Counted from the stretch's first letter, positions 44,178 to 54,752 are shown. The stretch is 64,000 nucleotides of DNA from Flavobacterium ovatum (GCF_040703125.1 NZ_CP160035.1:3768001-3832000), one strand, 5' to 3'. Program-made: numbers and translations. The notes: generated from the letters alone by a model not told the origin.

Positions 44178-46748
44178 TTATTTAGTTAGTATTCCTTTGG
44201 CAAAACCACTACCGTGGCAGGAACTCCAAAAAGTATTTTCATCGTAGGGGTCAAATTCAAAACCTGTCATTTTATCAACTTGGCCTAAACCATAATTGTA
44301 TTTTGTCCAATTTTGTCCGTTGTCGTTAGAAATATAAATACCACTATTTATTTCTTTTATAACTTTGGATGGCGCTACCACAACTGCGATCGTTTTTGAA
44401 TTTAATGGTGAAACTTTGACCATTTTGATATGTGGCATATCAAAAATTTTCTCCCAGGTTTTCCCTTCATTAGCGCTTCTATACACTCCACCTTCGTTAA
44501 TTGCGGCTTGACCTTCACCACAAGCGATGTAAATGATTCCGTTTTTATCAACTTCGACAAAATTGATGCTTTTTATTTCATTTGGTATTTTCACCTTTTC
44601 CCAAGATTCGCCATCGTTGGGACTTCTATACAAACCACCAACCGACTTTTCGAAACTTCTACCCAAGGCTGCGAATATGTTTTTATAATTATTGTCATAG
44701 GTCATTTGATTAACATTTGGACGATCTGGTAAACCTGTATTATTTATTTTCCAAGTTTTACCGCCATCGGTACTTAAATGAATACCAAAATCGGTAAAAT
44801 CGGTCATTCTTAAATAACCATTAGGCATCCAGTGGCTGGTGTGCCAACCTCTTTGTATGTGCGACGGTACGGTAAACAACATTCGGTTTGAATCTTTTTT
44901 ATCGATAATGTGACTGAATAAAAACAGTACTCCATTTGGATTGAATTTTACCATCGGTTTCTCAGAAACGGTAAACCAAGTTTTACCTGCATCTGTTGAC
45001 TTTCTTAAAGCTCCTGCGTGGTTTTGCCTATTCGGTAAAATGTAATAGGTATTGGCGTCATTTGGGTCAATTGATATTTCTGGAGCACTAGTCGCTCGAT
45101 GGTCTTTCTCGGTCAACTCTTGTGTTTGTCCTTCGATTTGCTCTAAAGCTACAGCCCCTTTATAAGCTTTATCACCATCAGTTGTTGTTCTCCAAATTCC
45201 GTGTTCTTCAGAGGCGAATAGGTATTGTCCTTTCATTCCTGTTTTTACATTCAAACCAAATCCAGGTAAATTACTATTTCCGCGTCCAACCCAATGATTA
45301 CTTCCCGGACTAGTTTCGATATCATCTCTTTGTTGCCAAGTTGTTCCGTTATCAACACTTATAAATAATTGCTGATCATAAACGGTGAACACCTCCCCTT
45401 TTCCATTTATTTGTAAATCTCTATACGCCTTTGAACTTCCGTAGGTGTTTGCTGCAGCTTCTAAATGTGAAAAACTCATGTTACCTCCTGACGGATTATT
45501 GCGAGTATCCCAATAGGCTTTATCGACGTTTTTCTTCCAATAATCTCCTGCTCGAGCAGAAACAATCCATGATTTTCCTCCATCTTCTGTTTTCATTAAT
45601 TCCGCAGGTCCAAAACTAATGTCGTGTTTTAAGTTATTTGAAACATAAACGATATCTGGATTTAACGGATTTACCGCCAAACGATTGTAAACAGGCATAG
45701 TGGCAGTAGGAAGCTCCGGATATTGCGCTTGTACTTCTTTGGCAGAATTTCCAAACCAATAAGCAATCGTCTTATAATAAAAGCTCTTTGAAGAATAATC
45801 AGTGATTTTACTCATATCAAAAGCTAAATTCCCAGTCATGGACGTCCATTTTTCTCCGTTGTCTAGGGATTTGTAAACTCCACCCTCGGTTTTTATACTT
45901 TTTCCAGCACCTTCATAATGTGTTTGCATCAGTAAAAACAACCTGAAATCATTCTTCGTTTTATTATAATAACTTTGTAAATCTCTCCCATCATTATACG
46001 GTAAACCTGTCTTCTTTTCTTGCCAAGAAAGACCTTTATCTTTTGAAGTGTAAAAACCAAAATTGGTTAGAACATACAATTTATTGGAATCCCTAGGATC
46101 AATAATAATTCTTAATACATCTAAATCTTTAGAGATATTGTCCATGATTTTTGTCCAAGTTTTTCCAGCATCAGTGGTTTTGTATATATAACCGTATTCG
46201 GTATTTCTATATTTAGTTCCATTTGGTTCTTTCAAACTTCTATGTACCCCTTTAATTTTCCAATGCTGGCCTGTTCCTATATACCAAGTTTTTTCATCTT
46301 TTGGGTCTAAAGCTAAAGCGCCGAATTTTTTCTTAGTAGGGAAATTTTCTATTTCTTCCCAACTTCTACCTCTATTATGGGTGGTGAAAATAGTCCCTAC
46401 ATTTCCAATCATAATTCCATAGTCAGGGTTCTTAGGAGAGAAATCAGTTCTAAAAGGTTTTATTTCACTTCCTAATCCATCAAAATCGTTCAAAGTTGTC
46501 CAAGAATCTCCTTTGTTCCAAGTTCCATAACCATTACCCATGTCATAACTCAAAAACATGACGTTACTATCGTAGGGATGAATGTTTAAATCTTCACTGT
46601 AACCCGATGTTCCTGGCCCAATAACAGTCCATTTTAGTTTAGGATCACTTTTGACTTTTTCGGTTTGTAAGGTTTTGAAATAGGTACTGTTTTGAGCAAA
46701 TCCTATTATTTGAAATAAGACTGCAATTAATAAAAATGTTTTTTTCAT
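44178..46748 (-). CDS. Secreted Asp-box (BNR) propeller protein, sortilin/GH74-like
   Basis: 856 residues with a signal peptide ending GFAQ. At least eight Asp-box repeats of the S/T-x-D-x-G-x-T/S-W type are visible: TTDAGKTW, SKDKGLSW, SLDNGEKW, TEDGGKSW, SVDNGTTW, STDAGKTW, STDGGKTW, SANEGKTW, SNDNGQNW. This suggests two stacked propellers as in VPS10/sortilin domains or GH74 xyloglucanases. I see no clear GH74 catalytic pair, so activity is uncertain. It ends an operon with a GH115-like gene and two sulfatases. It could bind or cut the polysaccharide outside the cytoplasm. Confidence 0.85.
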   Translation of the reverse strand: MKKTFLLIAVLFQIIGFAQNSTYFKTLQTEKVKSDPKLKWTVIGPGTSGYSEDLNIHPYDSNVMFLSYDMGNGYGTWNKGDSWTTLNDFDGLGSEIKPFRTDFSPKNPDYGIMIGNVGTIFTTHNRGRSWEEIENFPTKKKFGALALDPKDEKTWYIGTGQHWKIKGVHRSLKEPNGTKYRNTEYGYIYKTTDAGKTWTKIMDNISKDLDVLRIIIDPRDSNKLYVLTNFGFYTSKDKGLSWQEKKTGLPYNDGRDLQSYYNKTKNDFRLFLLMQTHYEGAGKSIKTEGGVYKSLDNGEKWTSMTGNLAFDMSKITDYSSKSFYYKTIAYWFGNSAKEVQAQYPELPTATMPVYNRLAVNPLNPDIVYVSNNLKHDISFGPAELMKTEDGGKSWIVSARAGDYWKKNVDKAYWDTRNNPSGGNMSFSHLEAAANTYGSSKAYRDLQINGKGEVFTVYDQQLFISVDNGTTWQQRDDIETSPGSNHWVGRGNSNLPGFGLNVKTGMKGQYLFASEEHGIWRTTTDGDKAYKGAVALEQIEGQTQELTEKDHRATSAPEISIDPNDANTYYILPNRQNHAGALRKSTDAGKTWFTVSEKPMVKFNPNGVLFLFSHIIDKKDSNRMLFTVPSHIQRGWHTSHWMPNGYLRMTDFTDFGIHLSTDGGKTWKINNTGLPDRPNVNQMTYDNNYKNIFAALGRSFEKSVGGLYRSPNDGESWEKVKIPNEIKSINFVEVDKNGIIYIACGEGQAAINEGGVYRSANEGKTWEKIFDMPHIKMVKVSPLNSKTIAVVVAPSKVIKEINSGIYISNDNGQNWTKYNYGLGQVDKMTGFEFDPYDENTFWSSCHGSGFAKGILTK

Positions 46749-46920
46749 TGATAGATAATAGATTAATTTTATAATTATAAAAAGTCAATTGGCCTTCTTT
46801 ACCCAAACAATCTTTTTTTTAATAGCCTTCACCAAAAGGCATTGATTTGACGGACCATTTTTACAACAAAGCTTTAGACTACAACATGCCTTATTTTAAA
46901 TAGATAGTACACTAATACCT

Positions 46921-49035
46921 TTACTCTGCATCTTGCATAAAAATTAGCTCCTTCTGGTATTCACTTTCGAAAAATGGCTGGTATTTATACTGTATACCAG
47001 GAGTTTTTGAATTGCGATTCATATATTCAAGGTTAAAAAATTTAAGGTCTTTTACATGTGAAATATAATTTTCTAAAACTTCCACAATGCGGTAGGTTAA
47101 GGCTGTTTCATCCCAACGGTACCAATCTTTAAATTTACCCGAACCATTTTGTTCTATCCTCTTTTCTATTTCTACGGCTTTTTTGGCATGCTCCAAAGCG
47201 GCATAAGCAGCTAATTGACTTTGGTGATAATCTTTGTTTGCATAGTAGTTTAATGACTTTGAAAAATCAGCAGCCATTGCTGTTAAATTGTACATTTTTT
47301 CTGTTGGAAGCGCCATGTCAATAGTATAAAAATTTAATTTACTTCCTGTTAATTCCCCTTTAGCATCCAACGTACGTTGAACCGAAACAGCCCATTTATC
47401 TGTAGCTGAATCGTAGAGTTTAGCATAAGCCTCCATAGCAAAATTCATTTTCGATTTAAAATCTTTCAACTTTAGATACTCCTTTTTGCCATCGCCAGGA
47501 AACTCTTTATCAAAAAATTTATCGTCCATTTCTTTTTGATATGCCATGTTTAATAATCGTTCAACATAATAAAAATACCACTCATCACCTGGTTTACGTT
47601 CTGGATCTCCCAAATCAAACTGATTCGAAAAAAAGTCTTTGTAGGTTTGACTGATTGAAGCGGAATTTGTATTGTACATTTTCTTTGCATACCAATCAAA
47701 GTAATAATCGCCTGTTGCCTGATTTTTATACGAATCAAAATCATTCATATAATTGACCATTTGCTGCACACCAAATATTTTTTCTTTAAAATTTCCAACA
47801 TTTAGCACAATCATATCGGTTAAATTATGGCTGACGGCTTTCGCCATTTCGCGATGTAACACATTAGGATGAATGGTGTTGATACGTAAATGTGTTCTGC
47901 GGTTATGATAGGATACGTGTTGGTACACCCCTTTCATTAGCGTACATGCATCAGCTGCTTCCCACGTCCCGTCTGGAAAGGTACCATAGCCTTGGTCTGC
48001 AAAAAGTATCATGGTGTTTTTTGGATATTTAATCAACCCTTGACGAAACATGCCCCCAAGTTCGCCCCATAAATATCCACAAACCAATGGTTCTTGATTT
48101 CCTGTAATTTCACGAATGAGGTCGTACTGCGTTTGAATCACTTCGTTTACAATTTTAGCTTTATCATTTATAGAGCTTTTATTGGACATACTAGGGTCAT
48201 CATCCCAAAAAGCACGGTCGAGTAAACCTCTGAAATTTAAAGTCCAAATTACGTTTTTACCTTTTTGTCGCTCGATAGCATCCCTCCAAAATTTAACAAA
48301 ATGCTCCTTTTGGGTAGACCATGAATAAGGAATGCCTTTGGGCCAAAAAAGTGGAATACTTCCAACAGGTTCTGCATGATGTTGCGCAATATACAATCCC
48401 ATGTCTGAAGCTAGTTTAAGATGCGGTTCATCTGACAATATCAAAGTAGATGGAATTACCCCTGTCATTTTAAGTCGTAACATGGTTTCGTAAAACTTCT
48501 CCATGAATTCAAGATTGAAACCATATTGCAATTTTTCCATTTGAAAACCGACAATTAAATCCTCATCATTTACAAAAAACACACGATGTTTAAAAGTGTA
48601 CGGTTTTGAACTAATTTTTCCCGTTTTAATTTGAATTGAGTTAGCGATCTCTGGAACTAAATCTGTAAAATAAACATAAGGATCTATTCCTAAATAATCT
48701 TCGGAAAAAGTATAGATGGCGTGTATCAATCCAAGTTCATCTGAACCATTGAATATGATTTTATTCTCTAAAATTTCAATCTGATACTTATCAAAACCCA
48801 CCATATCCTTATTGATATTCAACTCAATATTGATGAGCTTTTTATATGATTTTGTAGTGCCAAATTTCAGATTAAAATCACTTTGCAAAGCCTTTGTAGC
48901 ATAGCTCACCGCTTTTGAATTGCTATTATCTTGTACAGAAATATTATTATAAATTTCTATATTTTTGGCCATTATTCCATTCGCCCAAAGGAGAATGGTA
49001 AGGAAGGCAATTGTATTTCTTAATCGTAATTTCAT
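46921..49035 (-). CDS. GH115-like secreted glycosidase
   Basis: 704 residues with a signal peptide ending NGIMAK. After an N-terminal strand-rich domain with the acetyl-hexosaminidase-like fold (GLIHAIYTFSEDYLGIDPYV), the barrel contains KHRVFFVNDEDLIVGF, VIWTLNFRGLLDRAFWDDDP, NTMILFADQGYG and GVYQHVSYHNRRTHLRINT. These match the order and wording of GH115 alpha-glucuronidases. The protein lacks the usual GH115 C-terminal domain (members often exceed 800 residues). Glucuronic acid is not expected in carrageenan, so it may act on a decoration or have changed specificity. It lies between a sulfatase and the Asp-box gene. Confidence 0.7.
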   Translation of the reverse strand: MKLRLRNTIAFLTILLWANGIMAKNIEIYNNISVQDNSNSKAVSYATKALQSDFNLKFGTTKSYKKLINIELNINKDMVGFDKYQIEILENKIIFNGSDELGLIHAIYTFSEDYLGIDPYVYFTDLVPEIANSIQIKTGKISSKPYTFKHRVFFVNDEDLIVGFQMEKLQYGFNLEFMEKFYETMLRLKMTGVIPSTLILSDEPHLKLASDMGLYIAQHHAEPVGSIPLFWPKGIPYSWSTQKEHFVKFWRDAIERQKGKNVIWTLNFRGLLDRAFWDDDPSMSNKSSINDKAKIVNEVIQTQYDLIREITGNQEPLVCGYLWGELGGMFRQGLIKYPKNTMILFADQGYGTFPDGTWEAADACTLMKGVYQHVSYHNRRTHLRINTIHPNVLHREMAKAVSHNLTDMIVLNVGNFKEKIFGVQQMVNYMNDFDSYKNQATGDYYFDWYAKKMYNTNSASISQTYKDFFSNQFDLGDPERKPGDEWYFYYVERLLNMAYQKEMDDKFFDKEFPGDGKKEYLKLKDFKSKMNFAMEAYAKLYDSATDKWAVSVQRTLDAKGELTGSKLNFYTIDMALPTEKMYNLTAMAADFSKSLNYYANKDYHQSQLAAYAALEHAKKAVEIEKRIEQNGSGKFKDWYRWDETALTYRIVEVLENYISHVKDLKFFNLEYMNRNSKTPGIQYKYQPFFESEYQKELIFMQDAE

Positions 49036-49097
49036 TCTATTTCTTATTTAGAAAAAAAGCCTTCTGCTCATAGAATACAAACAAAAGGCAATTTTTA

Positions 49098-50489
49098 TTA
49101 TTTAACCGTTTTTAATAATTCATAGTATTTTGGATCCCATGCAATTGGGGTTTTCATGTCTTTGAACCATTTAGCAAACTCAGTTTTAAAACTCTTTTCG
49201 ATTTCGGGATGTTGCTTGATTACGTCTTTGGATTCTGTAGGGTCAGTATCCAAATCATACAACATTGGTGGCCCAACATCCATCATTTGAACCAATTTCC
49301 ATTTGCCACTACGAACCGCCCATGAGGGTGGTGCATCGTCTTTTTTGTATGGAAAATCAGTTGCTGGTCTCGCATCGGCTCCTGGCACGTGCGAACCTGC
49401 CCAGAACAAATATGGATGTACCACTTGAGTCTCTTTTTTATTAAAAACAGGCAACAAATTGGCACCGTCAAGTTGGTCTTTTTTTGAAGGTTTAATCCCT
49501 GCAGCCGCTAAACTTGTCGGTAAAATATCTAAAGACGAAATCATTTCGTTGCGAACTTGTCCTGCCTTAATCATTTTAGGCCAACGCATCATGTATTGCA
49601 CATGGTACCCACCTTCCCATTGTTCTCTTTTAAAACCGTTCCATGGGGCATTGCTGCCTTTGTACCAATACGACAAACCGCCATTATCACTCAAAAAGTA
49701 AATTAAAGTATTGTCTTCTAAGTTTTTTTCTTTTAAATAATCTAATAATTTACCAACGCTATCGTCCAATGCTGATAGCATTCCTAACATAGCTTTATCT
49801 CCTTTTCCAGCAGATTCGAATTTATCGATATACTCTTTTGGTGCTTGATTTGGACCATGAACGGCATTATATGCGAGATACATAAAAAACGGTTTATCTT
49901 TTGCCGCTCCTATAAAATCAATGGCTTCATTGGTAAATTGAAACGTTAAGTAATCGTGTTTCAATACTTTTGTCTTTCCATCAAACAAAATGGGAGAATT
50001 GAAATAATCGGTTTGTGCACTATTAAAACCGTAATATTTATCAAACCCACGATCAATAGGATGCTGTCCCGGAAGCTTGTCACCAATATGCCATTTTCCG
50101 ATAGCAGCAGTAGTATAGCCCGCTTCTTTAAAATAAGTTCCCATAACTTTTTCTGATGCGGGAACACCTGGCCCTCTTTGGCTATCAAAATTAGCATACG
50201 AACCAAAACGCTGTTGGTAACGCCCCGTAAGCAATCCCGAGCGCGAAGGCCCACAAACCGATGCAGTCACATAAGCGTTGGTAAACTGTGCTCCCTCCTT
50301 CCCGATTCTATCGATATTGGGTGTTTTGATTCTATTGGCGTCTTGTCCGTAAATTCCAGTTGTTGCATATCCTAAATCGTCTGCCACGATGACTATGATA
50401 TTCGGCTTTTTCTCTTGTGCAAAAGCAGAATGCCCTATAAAAATAAGGCATCCAATTATGGTTTTGAATATAAGATTTGATTTTTTCAC
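49098..50489 (-). CDS. S1 sulfatase, tandem paralogue 1
   Basis: 463 residues with a signal peptide ending SAFAQ. IVADDLGYATTGIYG supplies metal ligands; C-G-P-S-R (Cys79) is the formylglycine site; YFLSDNGGLSYWYKGSNAPW and GFKREQWEGGYHVQYMMRWP follow. It is closely similar end to end to the sulfatase at 50562-51947, 72 bases upstream. The pair probably arose by tandem duplication and may remove sulfate at related positions. It reads into the GH115-like gene, 62 bases away, with a GCCTT/AAGGC hairpin in the gap. Confidence 0.94.
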   Translation of the reverse strand: MKKSNLIFKTIIGCLIFIGHSAFAQEKKPNIIVIVADDLGYATTGIYGQDANRIKTPNIDRIGKEGAQFTNAYVTASVCGPSRSGLLTGRYQQRFGSYANFDSQRGPGVPASEKVMGTYFKEAGYTTAAIGKWHIGDKLPGQHPIDRGFDKYYGFNSAQTDYFNSPILFDGKTKVLKHDYLTFQFTNEAIDFIGAAKDKPFFMYLAYNAVHGPNQAPKEYIDKFESAGKGDKAMLGMLSALDDSVGKLLDYLKEKNLEDNTLIYFLSDNGGLSYWYKGSNAPWNGFKREQWEGGYHVQYMMRWPKMIKAGQVRNEMISSLDILPTSLAAAGIKPSKKDQLDGANLLPVFNKKETQVVHPYLFWAGSHVPGADARPATDFPYKKDDAPPSWAVRSGKWKLVQMMDVGPPMLYDLDTDPTESKDVIKQHPEIEKSFKTEFAKWFKDMKTPIAWDPKYYELLKTVK

Positions 50490-50561
50490 GTATCCGTTTT
50501 ATTTCATTTTTACTAGAACTGTATAACTTTTGCCGAAAGGCATTTCGTCGTAATTCTAAAA

Positions 50562-51947
50562 CTATTTAACTGTTTTCAGTTGCTCATAATAGGCCTTATC
50601 CCAAGTAATAGGTGTTGCCATATCTTTGTACCAAAAAGCAAAATCTTTGGACATTTTTTTGGCAATAGCGGTATTTTGACTGATAACGTCTTTAGTTTCT
50701 GCTGGATCTTCTTCCAAATTGTATAACATTGGTTCTCCTTCGGCCATCATTTGCACTAGTTTCCATTTGCCACTACAAACAGCCCATGAAGGCGGTGCAT
50801 TGTCTTTTTCGAAATCTTCATCCATCTTCGCACCTTCCTCACGGGGTACGTGTGAACCGGCCCAAAACAGTGATTCGTGTACCACTTGTTTTTTAGGTTG
50901 ATTGAAAACGGGTAATAAATTGGCACCGTCTAACTTATACGATTTTGAATTATCGATTCCGGCTGCAGCCATACTTGTAGTCAATACATCCAAAGACGAA
51001 GTCAACTCTTGTCGTACTTGACCTGCTTTTATTTTTGCTGGCCAGCGCATCATAAACTGTACGTGGCAACCACCTTCCCATTGTTCTCTTTTGAAACCTC
51101 GCCAAGGCGCATTACTACCTTTCCACCAAGTTGGCAAACCTCCGTTATCACTCATAAAGAAGATCAAGGTGTTTTCTTCCAAACCTTTATTTTTCAATTC
51201 GTCCAAAAGTTTTCCAACGCTATCATCCAAAGCGGCAACCATAGCTGCTTTTACTTGATCTGATTTTGACAAATGCTTGAATTTAGCCATATAATCATCT
51301 GGAGCTTGATTTGGTCCGTGTACTGCATTGTAGGCCAAGTACATGAAGAATGGTTTTTTCTTAGCTGAATCTATAAAACTAATCGCTTCATTAGTAAATT
51401 GAAAAGTCAAATAATCGTGTTTTTTTACTTTTTCATTTCCATCGAATAAAATAGGAGAGTTGAAATAGTCCGTTTGCGCACTATTAAAACCATAATATTT
51501 ATCAAAACCACGATCCAACGGATGCTGTCCAGGTAATTTGACACCTACGTGCCATTTTCCAATCGCAGCTGTTGTATATCCTGCCTTTTTGAAATAATAA
51601 CCCATCACTTTTTCAGAGGCTGGAACGGCAGATCCTTTCTGCGTATCGGTATTGGCATAGACTCCAAAACGCTCTTGGTACCTGCCCGTAAGCAAGCCCG
51701 AACGCGAAGGTCCGCATACAGATGCGGTCACGTAGGCATTGGTAAACTTAGCTCCACCGCTGGCAATTTTATCAATGTTCGGCGTTTTTACGTGTGTTCC
51801 ATCACTTCCAAAAGCTCCTGTTGTAGCGTAGCCTAAATCATCGGCTACGATGACAATGATATTTGGTCGCTTCTCTTGTGCCATCAATGACTGTCCAATT
51901 AAAAGACAGCCAAAGATTGCAACTTGTATTTTGGTACTTATTTTCAT
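50562..51947 (-). CDS. S1 sulfatase, tandem paralogue 2
   Basis: The start at 51947 (MKISTKIQVA) gives a normal signal peptide ending SLMAQ and 461 residues. A farther ATG at 51968 would overlap the GH2 stop codon region and adds a non-signal leader. IVADDLGYATTGAFG, C-G-P-S-R (Cys78), FFMSDNGGLPTWWKGSNAPW and GFKREQWEGGCHVQFMMRWP are the landmarks. It follows the GH2 gene by 7 bases, so the two are almost certainly co-transcribed. Differences from its paralogue include WW for YW in the substrate-side loop, which might shift preference. Confidence 0.94.
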   Translation of the reverse strand: MKISTKIQVAIFGCLLIGQSLMAQEKRPNIIVIVADDLGYATTGAFGSDGTHVKTPNIDKIASGGAKFTNAYVTASVCGPSRSGLLTGRYQERFGVYANTDTQKGSAVPASEKVMGYYFKKAGYTTAAIGKWHVGVKLPGQHPLDRGFDKYYGFNSAQTDYFNSPILFDGNEKVKKHDYLTFQFTNEAISFIDSAKKKPFFMYLAYNAVHGPNQAPDDYMAKFKHLSKSDQVKAAMVAALDDSVGKLLDELKNKGLEENTLIFFMSDNGGLPTWWKGSNAPWRGFKREQWEGGCHVQFMMRWPAKIKAGQVRQELTSSLDVLTTSMAAAGIDNSKSYKLDGANLLPVFNQPKKQVVHESLFWAGSHVPREEGAKMDEDFEKDNAPPSWAVCSGKWKLVQMMAEGEPMLYNLEEDPAETKDVISQNTAIAKKMSKDFAFWYKDMATPITWDKAYYEQLKTVK

Positions 51948-51954
51948 TAGAGAA

Positions 51955-54417
51955 TTACTTAGTTTCAATAGTTACTTCCGCACTTTTTAATGATTTTGAA
52001 GTCGCCTTCAATGTAATTTTACCACTTGATTTTGAAGATTTCAAAATAGCTAAACACATACCGCTAAATGCTTTACGTTTTGGTTCAATAAAAGATTCTA
52101 AACTAATTTGATTACCGTTATCTACACCAACTAATGTTCCAACTCCGTTAACGGAGAAGTTTACTAAATTATCGGCATCAGGCACTAGATTTCCGTCTTT
52201 GTCTTGAATTTTAACCGTTACATAAGCCAAATCTTGACCATCAGCAGTTATTTTTGAACGATCAACAGACAAACTGATTTTAGCTGGTTTTCCTGCTGTT
52301 CTAATCACTTCTTCGTTTACTGCTTTCCCGTTTTTATAACCAACTACTTTAATTGTTCCTGGCTCGTAAGGTACATTCCATGACAAACGGTATTTGGATT
52401 GAAAAGTTTTTGGTTCGTATCGAATAAAATTCACTTTAATCTCGGTCAAATCTTTTCCTTTTACTTTTCGACCCATTGATTTACCGTTTACAAAAAGTTC
52501 GGCTTCATCAACATTGGTATAGCAATACACCGGAATTTCTTTTCCTTCCATTCCTTTCCAATTCCAATGTGGCAATAAGTGAATCATCGGTTTTGTTGAC
52601 CAATGACTTTGGTACAAAAAGAATCTGTCTTTTGGGAAACCAGCTAAATCTACTGCTCCAAAATAAGAACTGTGTGATGGCCAATCACCATTCCAATGTC
52701 CGTTGGTTGAATTATCTCTTCCTCCATAAGGTGTTGGTTCGCCTAAATAGTCAAAACCTGTCCAAATAAATTCTCCCATTACGAATGGGTTTTCTTCTTG
52801 AAAATGAAATTCAATATCTGGTGGATAAGCCCATGAAGGTCCAATTATATCGTAACTAGTTACATGTTTTGAGGCATGTTTTTCATATTTTTCAATAGGC
52901 AAATGGTAAATACCTCTACTACTTGTACAGCTTGAAGTTTCAGAACCATAAAACGGTAATTCAGGATAATTGGAACGAATTTCAGAATATTTACTTGGCT
53001 TGTAATTTACACCAGCAATGTCTACTTGTTGTGCAAAGTTATTGTCATATGGATTTGAATAATTATTCATACCCATCGTTGTTGGACGTGAAGGATCAAC
53101 CTCTTTGCAGTAATCATTTAACATTTTAGCGACTTTCCAACCGTTCTTTTTATCACCTTGTTCTAATATTTCATTTCCGGTGCTCCACATAACAATTGAG
53201 GGATGATTTCTATCTCTTCTAATCATATCTTTCAAATCACGCTCTGCCCATTCATCAAAAAACATACTATATCCGTTTTCTACTTTTGGCATTTTCCACA
53301 TATCAAATGATTCGTCAAGAACCAATAATCCTAACTCATCACACACCTCTAAAAACTCTGTTGAAGGTGGATTATGACTTGTACGGATAGCGTTAGTTCC
53401 CATATCTTTCATCATTTGTAACTTACGTTGATCGGCTCTTTTGTACACAGCTCCACCTAATGAACCATTGTCATGGTGCAAACACACTCCATTAAAACGT
53501 ACTTTTTTATTATTTAAGAAAAACCCATCTTTTGTAAAAGCGATTGATCTTAATCCAATTTTAGTTTCGTAGGTATCTACTACTTTTCCATTTTGAGTAA
53601 TGGTTGTAACCGTTTTATACAAATTTGGAGTTTCTGTATCCCATCGTTCCGGCTTTAGAATAAAACTATACAAAGCGGAAACTTTTGAAGAATTAGGTGC
53701 AATTTCAATCGTTTCATCAACTGTTGAAACTGATTTTCCAGCTGGTGAAAAATATTCGTGTTTTACAACTACCGAAACTTTTTTATTTTCTTTATTTACC
53801 ACAGTCGTTTCATTTTGAACTACCGCTTTTTCTGCAGTTACCGTTGGCGTGGTAATATAACTTCCCCAATGACCAACATGTACCGTTTCATCAATTTTCA
53901 TCCAAACCGAACGGTACAATCCTGCTCCTGGATACCAACGTGAAGCTAAATCTTGCGGACGTAAACGAACAGCAATTGTATTATCTGACCCATCATATTT
54001 TAGGTATTTCGAAATATCAAATTCAAAACCGATATAACCGAAAGGTCTATTTCCAACCAACTGACCGTTTACCCAAACGTGCGCATCGTACATAGCGCCT
54101 TCAAATTCAATTCGCACTACTTTTCCTTTCGCGTCTTGTGGCATTTTGAAGTTTTTACGGTACCATCCTGTTCCTGTAACAGGTAATCCACCAGTACGCG
54201 CATTGTGTTTAAAATCGAATGGACCTTCGATTGCCCAATCGTGTGGCAAACTTAAATTACGCCATTTGGAATCATTAAAATTTCCTTGCTCGGCACCATC
54301 GGCCTCTGCATTAAAAAATTTCCATGAATCATTAAAATTGATTTCTTGTGCTTGTGCTTTGGTCAGGCCACAACAAACAACTGTCATAAAGCAGACCGCT
54401 AAAAATAGTTTTTTCAT
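51955..54417 (-). CDS. GH2 beta-galactosidase with DUF4982 and Ig-like C-terminus
   Basis: The start at 54417 (MKKLFLAVCF) gives a signal peptide ending AQAQ and 820 residues. FNDSWKFFNAEAD and RLRPQDLASRWYPGAGLYRS belong to the jelly-roll domain. Acid/base Glu in WSTGNEILEQG (about 415), nucleophile in YGSETSSCTS (about 493). VYCYTNVDEAELFVNGKSMG is the DUF4982 region, and an invasin-like Ig domain (KISLSVDRSKITADGQDLAY) closes the protein. It is a different GH2 type from the tandem pair at 21464-27177. The first 40 codons and the leader also occur as a broken copy at 56648-56782. Confidence 0.94.
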   Translation of the reverse strand: MKKLFLAVCFMTVVCCGLTKAQAQEINFNDSWKFFNAEADGAEQGNFNDSKWRNLSLPHDWAIEGPFDFKHNARTGGLPVTGTGWYRKNFKMPQDAKGKVVRIEFEGAMYDAHVWVNGQLVGNRPFGYIGFEFDISKYLKYDGSDNTIAVRLRPQDLASRWYPGAGLYRSVWMKIDETVHVGHWGSYITTPTVTAEKAVVQNETTVVNKENKKVSVVVKHEYFSPAGKSVSTVDETIEIAPNSSKVSALYSFILKPERWDTETPNLYKTVTTITQNGKVVDTYETKIGLRSIAFTKDGFFLNNKKVRFNGVCLHHDNGSLGGAVYKRADQRKLQMMKDMGTNAIRTSHNPPSTEFLEVCDELGLLVLDESFDMWKMPKVENGYSMFFDEWAERDLKDMIRRDRNHPSIVMWSTGNEILEQGDKKNGWKVAKMLNDYCKEVDPSRPTTMGMNNYSNPYDNNFAQQVDIAGVNYKPSKYSEIRSNYPELPFYGSETSSCTSSRGIYHLPIEKYEKHASKHVTSYDIIGPSWAYPPDIEFHFQEENPFVMGEFIWTGFDYLGEPTPYGGRDNSTNGHWNGDWPSHSSYFGAVDLAGFPKDRFFLYQSHWSTKPMIHLLPHWNWKGMEGKEIPVYCYTNVDEAELFVNGKSMGRKVKGKDLTEIKVNFIRYEPKTFQSKYRLSWNVPYEPGTIKVVGYKNGKAVNEEVIRTAGKPAKISLSVDRSKITADGQDLAYVTVKIQDKDGNLVPDADNLVNFSVNGVGTLVGVDNGNQISLESFIEPKRKAFSGMCLAILKSSKSSGKITLKATSKSLKSAEVTIETK

Positions 54418-54752
54418 CTTGAATTCCTTCAATTATGGGTTGTATAATAATTCACAAATCTAATAGATTGACTAATTGATTATTCGAACATATGTTTTTT
54501 ATACTAACATAAATGGGCAAAGTGGCCAAAACCAAGCTGTTTTCAATAAAAACAAGCAGTACTATTTAATGTTTGTAATATAATTAAACTACGTATAAGT
54601 ACCTACTACAATATAATGCCGTAGTTTGAAAATACATAAAAACATCTAATAAATTGATTCTAGTCTATTAACTTGAATAGACATATATATGACATTACGC
54701 CATTTAAATTTTCGACCTACTTATTCCATTCAGCCAACTACAATAAAAAAAA

